A DNA stretch of 17,844 bases from Parachlorella kessleri. Its lineage: Eukaryota; Chlorophyta; Trebouxiophyceae; Chlorellales; Chlorellaceae. Positions 10,601 to 17,844 of the stretch are shown one piece after another. The notes beneath the pieces are model-generated. The model did not search any database and was not told the DNA's origin. It saw nothing but the letters and a program-made list of their open reading frames with translations. The number at the start of each line of letters is the position of its first letter. Within the stretch, counting starts at the first letter, position 1. The stretch spans positions 1-17,844 of the forward strand of contig BBXU01002950.1 in assembly GCA_001598975.1 (NCBI GenBank), given 5' to 3'. The position numbers and the translations under genes were made by a program.

Positions 10601-13600
10601 CAAGCATCTGGCATGCCACAGGAACGATGTAGGCCCCCTATGGGTTGAACCCTATCAACTCTATCTGTGATGAGCCAACAACAGATCTCGAAGTGCTAGC
10701 ATCGCAGCACAGCGTTCCACTCCCCACAGCTGCCATGGCTGACACCACACCTGGCCAGGTCTGGTTGCCGCTCTCACAGGGGATGTGCTGCGGGTATAGC
10801 CTGCAGCAGGATGCAATGTCTCTGTGGTGACCGCAGTGTAGTAAAAAAGGGTGGCCTACTGAGGGATAAGCAGGCCGTCATCCTCATTTGTCTCCCACGC
10901 AAGCAACTGGCAACGGAGGTGCCTGGACCCCACTTCATTTCACCTCTTACGTCTAGCAAGGCATTGGTTGGTCCGTGAGGCTTGAGTCTCCTTCAAACCC
11001 ACCAGGCAAGCCATGCAGGCAGCGCAGCCTGTTACCCACCTGTCAAAGACCTCCTATCCCAGGGCCAGCAAGCTGCCACCGCAGTATAGATGCCTGGGAG
11101 CTACTCTCAGCCCCAAGGTATTAGTAACCCACAGCCCAAAACCCTCACACCTGTCGAAGTTCTCCCATCGGTAGTCCCAGTTGGACTCGACGCGCGGCAC
11201 CTCTCCGGCTGCGGCGGTACAGGGCAGGGTCGGGCCGGGGTACCCGGTGGGGCCACCGGCGAACCTGCGGCACGGCATGGGGCTGAGTCGGTCCTCAGCA
11301 TCCACCAGAGCGGCTTCCCTGATGGCCGCAGGGATGCAAGAATATGAGCCTGCTTGTGGATGGAACGTGCGCGTGACACGAGTCTCCACGCCTAGTAGTG
11401 CTGAGTCACACGCGCGTCAAGTACCACCTGTGTTCCACGGCACAACCCATCAAAACAGACGGGCTCCTTGTGCATAGCAAGTCAGGCTGCGCGTCCTGCT
11501 AGCTCCATATGTGTGCTGCTTGGCTAAGACTGCCTCTTTCGACATGCCTGAAGGAGTAGTCGGGTGAGACATAGTAGGTGCCATTTTCCTCGGTGACCTG
11601 CACCCAAAAAGCCCAGCGAACATATTTGATAGGCAGAGATGGACCTCTGCTATGCTAGAGTGGCACAGTAAGCCAGGCTAGTGGGTGACCCAGCCACTTA
11701 AGCGGAGCAGGCAAAAAGGAACAGCTACCGGCAGGATTTCTGGCACGGATGCCATTCGCAGCACGGGCACGAAGGAGAGCAGACTCCTGGGCAATCCCAG
11801 GATGACTGGTTGCCTGGGCACTAGGCAGGGTTCGCTAGTAATGGTAAGGAGCAGTTCAAACCTTGATGTCACGCAGCAGAAAAGCGAGCGGTGCTTACCT
11901 CGTAGATAGTGATGACCTCACGCTTGTCTCCATCAGTGAACCCTGGAAGAGGGGGAGAGTGCAACTTGATTGAGGCGGCATGTGCTGTGTTTCAAGTGCA
12001 GCCTGTCAGGCAGCCAGGCCCCTACAAGCATCTGGGAAAGGAGAGATCCCCCAAGCCTAGCAGGACTTCTCAAGTGCATTCGAGTCCACAGATATAAGCT
12101 CGTTCAAAACTCAGGAGGTCCTCACCAGCACGGAATTGGTACCCCCAGTTGGCCGCTGCGTTGGAACCGAAGCACTGGCCGGTGGAAGGGTTCCAGCGGG
12201 GAGACAGGTCCAGAATGTCAATCTGCGATAAGCAGCGCAAAGCTTGTGGAGGCACATGCTGGGGTAGGGTCATGCAAAGCAAGGTTGGAGCCCAGTAATG
12301 TCCAAGGCGGCGCCTCCCTTGCTGTGCTCGTGCCTAGTAGATTTGAGCCCGATGTGACCCGGGGGAACAAGCAGCTGGCGCAGGGGCATGTATATGTAGC
12401 ATGCTACGCAGAACAAAGGAGCCAACGTCATCCCCAGCGACTGTTGTGCATGACCCAAGAAGGCTTAGCCTGCCAGCTCTTGACGATCTCTACTCCTGCT
12501 ACAGGCAGAAGGCCGCAGCTTCCTCACAAGAAAGCTCCCACCTCGTCACTGTCCAGAAGGAGCCGCTGGCTGGCAGTCTCACCTGAAGCACGTCCCCAGG
12601 CTCGGCCCCACACACATAGATGGGGCCAGTCAAGATATGCACGCCATCGCCCTTGCCGTTGGCGCCGCGCATGTCCACGTTCTGGCCTTCGGCAGCCCAG
12701 TAGTAAATGTCCTCCAGGTCAGGGTCGCCCTTGATCATCTTGTCGTAGTCATCCCCTTCAGGGCATGACAGCGCAGTGGGAAGCTGCTGAGACTGCAGAC
12801 TTGTCTAGGGCTGTGGGGTGCCGTGCGGAGCAGGGAGGGGGAGGGCTCACTACCGCCAAGGCCTACAAGCATGGCTACGGCAGCAGCGTGCAGAAGGAGC
12901 AGCTGCTAGCTTGTGAGGCGCATCTGCGCTTGCTGGGAGCCCATCGTCCAGTACCCATTGTTCAAAGTATACACTGCTGATAATTGAGCAACTACCCGCG
13001 TGGTGGGTGATCATGGCTACCTCGACCGTGTCTCCTGAGGACACCACCAGGGCAGGGGTCGCGCCCTCATAGAAGTAACCTGCAGGAAGGGTATGCGCTT
13101 AGAGCCAATGTGTATGTATACTGATCTGTGCCTGCTGCGTGCCCCCATCCCGCAGGAGAGCAGGAGCTGGCAGAACATCAGAGACTACTGTGAGGGGTAG
13201 CGCAGGTAGCACTTGATGTTGCTGGTGCTGGCCCACCTCACAACAGTGAAGCACACACAACTTGCCAGGGATAAGAGCTCTAGGGGGAGGCTCGGATGCA
13301 GGTGCTTGTGACCCCAGATCCATCTGTACAGCACAAAACATGCGCAAGCAATGCTAAATACTCACCCCAGTGAACTGTGGACGAGTTGGCTGTGAGTGTG
13401 TGGGAGGCTGGGTTGCCAGAGGTCGCTGGGCAGCCTGGATAGCCATCTTGTAAAAGCGCTCTGCAAGCAACAGAAAACAATACCACATGTCTAACCAAAT
13501 GTCAGCAGGCCAGGCATCAAGGGGTCCTAAGGACCAAGCCTGTAGGGCTCGGCTGGTAGGCTGATTAAGCCGTCCCTCACGAGCAACACCCTGAGCAGCC

Positions 13601-13858
13601 AATATGACAGTTTCATACTGGTTTGGGCGTGTGGTGCAGGCCAGATCACTCTCTGGGCTGCCCTTATCAATTCCTAGGTTGCCCTAAGCTCGGATGCGAC
13701 CATCCCAATTAAGTTGCAGGTCTCGTGACAGGCAGACAGTGGACCCACACTTCAGCTCTTATAAAGGTTGACTGAGCACTGGCCGCAGCGGCGCACCTGG
13801 CGCAGGCTTGGCCGACAATGGCCAAGCACAGGAACGCGACGAGCGCGCGGCGGCACAT
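7686..13858 (-). CDS. Secreted acetamidase/formamidase family protein, copy A (17 exons)
   Basis: Tandem paralog of the copy ending at 6700, same strand, same predicted amide hydrolysis. Exons in transcript order: 13797-13858, 13366-13460, 12996-13079, 12583-12755, 12126-12222, 11900-11943, 11548-11597, 11151-11264, 10751-10800, 10414-10476, 9808-9922, 9377-9507, 9166-9218, 8820-8882, 8502-8577, 8095-8192, 7686-7751. They sum to 1434 bp (477 aa plus TGA). Residues 1-21 are a signal peptide (MCRRALVAFLCLAIVGQACAR). The family core runs from HTLTANSSTVHWG (41-53) through THHAGDDYDKMIKGD (77-91), GAEPGDVLQ (130-138), NIGLAP (290-295), TGGNMDN (309-315), GDAHTAQGDSE (338-348) to VTQVVDGNFGLHC (454-466). 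Six mature-region cysteines (31, 129, 155, 217, 248, 466) and five N-X-S/T sequons (46, 190, 252, 298, 425) are shared with copy B. Intron 7 uses a GC donor. An alternative in-frame ATG lies at 13921. Bacterial and fungal relatives are about 400-410 aa; the extra length is the signal peptide and a divergent stretch at 203-256. Confidence 0.92.
9933..9949. repeat. Short (AGC)5 tract, intron 10 of copy A
   Basis: Five AGC units plus AG lie 10 nt upstream of the exon 11 acceptor in the gene sense (CTG units). The position is equivalent to the long CTG tract of copy B, so a short tract probably predates the duplication. Confidence 0.8.
11546..11547 (-). other. GC splice donor, intron 7 of copy A
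   Basis: The exon 7 end reads TTCAG|GCATGT on the minus strand; copy B has TTCAG|GTGCTG. The phase-2 join to exon 8 (R then FAGGPTGY) requires this position. Confidence 0.8.
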
Positions 13859-13940
13859 GAGAGCTGATCGGGGGGATCTGGGTGGGACAGGCGGCAAGTA
13901 AACGGCTGACGGGTCGATCAAGAGCGGTTTTATCCGCTTC
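13859..13940 (-). promoter_or_regulatory. Copy A proximal upstream region with TATA-like element
   Basis: On the minus strand GGATAAAACC (13926-13935) lies about 70 bp before the ATG at 13858 and sits inside a small inverted repeat (AGCGG-ATAAAA-CCGCT). It could serve as a TATA-like element or a GATA-type site. The ACGT motifs of copy B are absent here; the nearest ACGTTACGT is at 14081-14089. Confidence 0.3.
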
Positions 13941-15117
13941 TAAGTTAGGTACTGTAGGTATGACTAAGCGCCTCAAAGGCCCATTGGGTCAGGAATATCT
14001 GCCTTATGGGCCCATTACAGGTGGTCCCATTTCACTGAGCTTATCCCACGCAGTTGGTGAAAAAACTGGCATGAAGAACTACGTTACGTCCCGATCATCC
14101 CTTGGCGAGGCCAGGGCATTGGCCAGGGTGACCAAAGATGGTCGCATGCATTGGACGAGGGCAAGGTGCAGCGCTCCTTGGAGGCTTCCTTAAGATGCGA
14201 TCAAATAGGCGAGGAGCACAGGCTGGTATCCGTGCTTGTCTGCTTTCAAAACGAAGTGGCCCATCCCTGCTTTGTAGCTCTGCCCCATTCTCCCAACCAC
14301 ACAGTTGCAGCCCCCGCTGGACAGCACCCCAGCCAGCAAGTGGCATCTTGGTGGTAGTTATAGGTATGAAGGTGTGTAAGGACAACATCACCACCCACAC
14401 GACCACAGCACGCAAGAGCTCGCATGCAAATCACAGCTTGCCCGCCCACCTGTCTGCTGGGAGGTGTTGAGACTTGAGACTTCGGCATTCCCTCCCCTGA
14501 GGGCTACCGGACATGCACACCCTTGGCAAACCCGCTCGCCTTGCGGTGTCTTCACCCTTGCCAGGGACCACCTTCTCTTAAGTCGTACTTCCCAAGACTA
14601 GGCACCCCGCAGGCACCTCCCTTACACCAAGCCACTCACTCCAAGGTCCTGGCTGCTGAACAGCAAGCAGAGGTCAGTGACTCTCAGCTGCATCCGAGGA
14701 TAAGCTTCAGGTAGCTTCCCTGACTGGCGCCCACCTCCTCAGGTTGAGTCATACCCCCAAACACAAAAGGGTGGCGTGGCCTTGCAGGCAGGCTACCCAT
14801 GGCGCTTGCAGGTCATCGAGTAAGCCCAAGGTGCACCACTGGACGCCTTGCAGAAAGCTAAGACACCAGCTAGCCTGCACTGCACTAAGCTACAGCCCAG
14901 CACATAGATATGCTGGTGCACATGCTGGTGCACATGTGGCCATGCATTTCACATACTATAGTTTAGCTAAAGCCGAGCGCTCTTGCCCACAATACCCAGG
15001 AGCATGATATGCGAGAAACGGTGAGCAAGGTAGGCGCGAGCGGGGATGGAGCCATGGATGGAGCGGTAAGACCGCACTTCATCCACACTAGATACACCTG
15101 CCACCTCCACATCAAGA
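13941..15117. other. Divergent intergenic region between copy A and the EF-hand-like gene
   Basis: About 1.2 kb without a supportable gene. It has ACGTTACGT at 14081-14089 and the 12-mer tandem repeat at 14910-14933. A 5' UTR intron of the plus-strand gene is possible, since GCG|GTAAGA occurs at about 15064 and an AG ends at 15116, just before the ATG. Open frames here (for example plus 14138-14470) lack recognisable features. Confidence 0.45.
14910..14933. repeat. Two tandem copies of a 12-mer
   Basis: ATGCTGGTGCAC occurs twice back to back at 14910-14921 and 14922-14933, followed by ATGTGG. It lies about 190 bp upstream of the EF-hand-like gene start, and each unit contains GTGCAC. A regulatory role is possible but unsupported. 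Confidence 0.6.
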
Positions 15118-16138
15118 ATGTCTCAGCACGTAGGCCCGAGCGCATACTGCTCAGCGAAGACTTCACAGCTGGCTTTCCAGGACGTGTCCTTGGCTCAAGT
15201 GCAGGGCTGCTTCCACACGTCCTCTAGCAACGCTCGTCAATCTCTAGAGTCAATAGACGTGAGTGAGTCCGCGCCTGATGCTTCAGACAAGAGCGGGCTG
15301 CAACAAACAATCGTTTCTTATGCGTGCAGGTTGCTGTTGGGGACAACATCTTGAGGGCTGACTTGTTCGATGTCTTTGCACAAGCGTTCGGCCGGGACCT
15401 CACCGGTTTGGAAATTGCTGCTATCACCAAGTGCGTTCCACAGTTCCTCGGAGTGTTACAAGTGCTACTGGCCCCAGGCTGATACATATCAGAAGTGTTG
15501 GTATAAGACAGCTGTACCTCCGCAGAGCACCCGGTCAGCTGCTCAAGGAGCACACAGCTCTTGAGACTGGCCACTGGGCTTACACCCCTTGTCGATCACA
15601 ATATCTGTCCCCTGCACTGCGGCAGGTGCTTCGCTTGTGACACCAGCGCGACCGTGACTTGGGCCGAGTTTGCCCGCTGCTTTGCGTCATTGCAGCTGCT
15701 CAGCGCCAACCCCAAAGCCTACAGCACAATGCAGTCATACGACAAGGCCAGGGTGGCAGTGCGGCGGCACCACGGGGGCAGCCACTCCCCACAACAGCAG
15801 CTTAACAAGCCCATCACAAGCGCCCAGGTAAGGCCTTGGTGAAAGTCCGCTGCTTACAATGGGGGCTTGGATTTGCGCCGAGGACTGATAAGTTCCTTGC
15901 AGGAGCAGCAAGCACACACAAAGGTGTAAGTAATACTGGGGGCCTGCTTGGTGCTCTCTAACAAAGGTTTGGGCAAGGCCCCCTCTCGGTGCAGGACATT
16001 GGTTGGGGCGTGGGGCTGCTGCCGGTCGTACCACGTGGGGACAAGTGCTTCCCAAACAAGACGACAGACGTGACCCAAGGGGAGGGTTCGAGCAGCCAAG
16101 CCTACTTTGGGATGTATCTGGGGAAGACTTTGTCGTAA
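15118..16138 (+). CDS. EF-hand-like protein with TSAQDIGW motif, possibly ciliary (4 exons)
   Basis: Exons 15118-15258, 15330-15430, 15626-15827 and 15995-16138 join with phases 0, 2 and 0 to 588 bp, giving 195 aa and a TAA stop. The ATG at 15118 is the first in its frame: an in-frame TAA lies at 15067. Splice sites are GAC|GTGAGT, CAA|GTGCGT and CAG|GTAAGG donors with GTGCAG or GGCAG acceptors. Residues about 53-100 read as one helix-loop-helix. Its loop (84-95) keeps Asp86, Ser88, a hydrophobic residue at 91 and Glu95, but lacks the first acidic residue and the central Gly, so calcium binding is doubtful. Residues 143-152 read PITSAQDIGW; similar S/T-x-Q-x-x-GW motifs occur, from memory, in several axonemal microtubule-associated proteins. 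The C-terminus ends YFGMYLGKTLS. The gene diverges from copy A and converges on the minus-strand gene ending at 16573. Ciliary function is a guess; the exon model is well supported. Confidence 0.75.
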
Positions 16139-16572
16139 AACTCAAAATGTCAGGGGCCTGGTGTGCGCTGCTGCTGTATACTAGATGGCAATCTCGCTGT
16201 GGATTGGGCCTGCAGCAGTGGCCTACAAGCCAGCTGATGGAACAGTCACATCTGGTGCACAGTGGCCTTCATGGCGGTGCCTTCATGGTAATGCCAGGCT
16301 CTGCACTTCTTTACAGTAATACCAAGTGCTTGGTAAGCAAAACCAAGACTGCCAAACTCTGTGGCGAAAACATGGCGGTCTCATGCCCCGACACGCTCAA
16401 AAGTGTAGCAAGCATTCCAGCTTGCATCAGATCACGCATGTGACCCGCATGTGCAGAAGGTAGACCAGACGCACAGTGCTGCAAGTCCAGCTCCCGTGTG
16501 CAACCAAAATGGGGACTCCAGTATCCTTGATGTCACCCACGACGCCAGCTGTCACCTTGAGCCCTGCCACTC
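16139..16572. other. Convergent intergenic region
   Basis: The 3' UTRs of the EF-hand-like gene (plus) and the unrecognised gene (minus) meet here. Apart from the minus-strand TGTAA at 16311 I see nothing distinctive. Confidence 0.45.
16311..16315 (-). terminator. Candidate TGTAA polyadenylation signal for the minus-strand gene ending at 16573
   Basis: TGTAA, the usual polyadenylation signal of green algae, occurs on the minus strand 258 nt after the stop at 16573. I found no TGTAA in the expected few hundred bases after the other three genes. Confidence 0.35.
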
Positions 16573-17664
16573 TCAGGGCGCCGCCACGCTGTGCTGCCTG
16601 TGGGCTCCCAAGGGCACCCGGGTCTCGTGGGAGGTCAGCACCTTGAACCCGCCGGTGCCATCCTCCTCTTGCCTCAGCAGCACGCTCAGCAGGCATGCTG
16701 TGCGCTGGTCGTGGGTGTGCGCACCTGTACTTTACAAAGCGTTTGGGCGGGCAGTGAATGGGACAGAGGCAGGGCAGCAATGCACCCCGGCAGAGCTCTG
16801 TGAGTGACCATAATGCCTGATATTGAAGCCGCTGCTACCCTGCAACCCCAAGACGGCTTCAAGCCGCGAAATGGGCACAGCAATGCAGCCTTCAGCAGAG
16901 AGGTGGCTGCTTACCTGCCGTGAAGGGCTGGTGGACCTCCACGTAGCGGGCCAGCCACAGCCCTGGCCCCACCTCGCGCGCATTGAACCTGCACACCAGC
17001 AGTGCGAGAACATGTGTTTCGCGGCTGCCAGGCTGGTGGTCAGTTCCTCAAGGGTTGCTGCGCAAAGCTTGCTAGCAAAGCTACCTAAACCTAGTAACAG
17101 TTCTAGCTGCACAGAGTAGGGCTGCATGGAATGGGGCGTGAACCACACTGGCGCGTCCACCAGCCGCCCATACTGCAGCGGGCATCGCCGAACCCGCAGG
17201 CAAACTGGCTTGGCGGGGCTGGGCTTGGCGGGCACGATGCCTTCCAGCGCATCCTATCAGTGCAGGGCCCGGTCAAGAGTCAGACAGTCCTCTGTCTTCA
17301 CACCCTTGTCCAAGCCCACCGACCACCCCTAGGCAAGCTAAATGGTCCAACTGCAGACAGCGGTCCCTCTGCCGACACCTCACATAGACTATGTTTTATG
17401 TGGAGGCGGCAGGGACTGCATACAGTGGGGAGGTACGGGTGAAGTGGTGCGCTTGATGCAGTGTTGCACAGCCTATGCTTCCTCTCACCCCTCTCGGTGT
17501 GCCCTGCCTCCACCCACCTATCAAGCCACACCCTGTACCGGTGCGTGCTGCTGGCCGGCTTGACCCCTGGGTCACCCCCTTCTTCCTCCACCGCGGGCGC
17601 GTCATTGGGAGGCTGCGACCTGGGGTCTGGGGCGGTGCAGCGCTGGTTGCCCTCACAGCCGTAC
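16573..17664 (-). CDS. Unrecognised gene, 3' part only (4 exons visible)
   Basis: I do not recognise the product. Visible exons in transcript order: 17532-17664, 17099-17172, 16915-16988 and 16573-16724 (TGA at 16573-16575). The last two joins fit best. Exon 16915-16988 reads FNAREVGPGLWLARYVEVHQ and continues in phase 1 into an exon that starts AHTHDQRTACLLSVLL and ends HETRVPLG...SVAAP. Donors CAG|GTAAGC and AGG|GTGTGG and acceptors CGCTGCAG and TGTGCAG look normal. The donor at 17098 (AACT|GTTACT) is weak and chosen only because it keeps phase, so that junction is uncertain. Exon 17532-17664 is rich in Pro, Glu and Ala and probably a linker; exon 17099-17172 carries DAPVWFTPHSMQPYSVQ. No signal peptide or membrane segment is visible in this part. 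The 5' end lies beyond the window. It is convergent with the EF-hand-like gene, 434 bp away. Confidence 0.5.
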
Positions 17665-17844
17665 CTGCGGGGCAGCGCAGCCAGGCAGCTGGGGTGGACG
17701 GATGAGAGAGGCCAAAGCGAGGTGGCTGTACCAGCAGAGCTCGGCTGGCTGAGGCTGGGCAGGACCAAGCCCAAAGAACCAGGTCACAATAAGCAGATCA
17801 TTCATGCACGATTAAACCCCCACCCAGCACGAGACATAACCCCT

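Noticed and set aside
11970..12734. Plus-strand open frame of 254 codons
   Set aside because: It is antisense to exons 4 and 5 of copy A and their intron, with no family similarity.
14138..14470. Possible gene in the divergent intergenic region
   Set aside because: The frame has no motifs, and an equally long open frame lies on the opposite strand, so neither is supported.
1..17844. CRISPR array, tRNA or rRNA gene, transposase or viral gene
   Set aside because: No spaced repeats, cloverleaf-like sequence or relevant protein motifs were seen on either strand.

Overview
The window looks like nuclear DNA of a green alga, probably a chlorophyte related to Chlamydomonas or Scenedesmus. Three things point there. 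Coding sequence is split into many short exons (44-173 bp in the two large genes) by introns of about 160-490 bp. Donors are mostly CAG|GTGCG, GTGAG or GTAAG, and acceptors are mostly (C)TGCAG. CAG-rich tracts are common. Long open frames in the raw sequence are mostly antisense or intronic shadows, so I rebuilt the genes by joining exons whose phases fit and whose protein is conserved between paralogs or matches a known family.

Layout. (1) 329-6700, minus strand: a complete 17-exon gene for a secreted acetamidase/formamidase-family enzyme, called copy B here. (2) 7686-13858, minus strand: a complete tandem paralog, copy A, also with 17 exons. Both reconstructed proteins are 477 residues. All 16 intron positions and phases match, and the proteins are roughly 80% identical by hand count. 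(3) 15118-16138, plus strand: a complete 4-exon gene for a 195-residue protein with a degenerate EF-hand and a 'TSAQDIGW' motif like those in some ciliary proteins. (4) 16573-17664, minus strand: the 3' end of an unrecognised gene that runs off the right edge, convergent with gene 3. The 13859-15117 interval is a shared divergent promoter region. About 1 kb separates the two formamidase genes.

Function. The two formamidases should hydrolyse formamide or short amides to ammonium plus the acid. Each carries an N-terminal signal peptide on its own first exon, six conserved cysteines in the mature part and five conserved N-glycosylation sequons. That suggests a secretory or extracellular nitrogen-scavenging role, unlike the usual cytosolic family members. 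No operon logic applies; the link between the two copies is tandem duplication.

Points of most interest: a loopless 62-bp palindrome in intron 7 of copy B that is fully paired only in the sense transcript; a (CTG)25 tract just upstream of a splice acceptor in copy B, where copy A has only five units; an AT-rich insert flanked by 9-bp direct repeats; near-identical patches in exons 11-12 suggesting gene conversion; reciprocal GC-AG introns; and clustered ACGT (bZIP-like) motifs upstream of copy B only.
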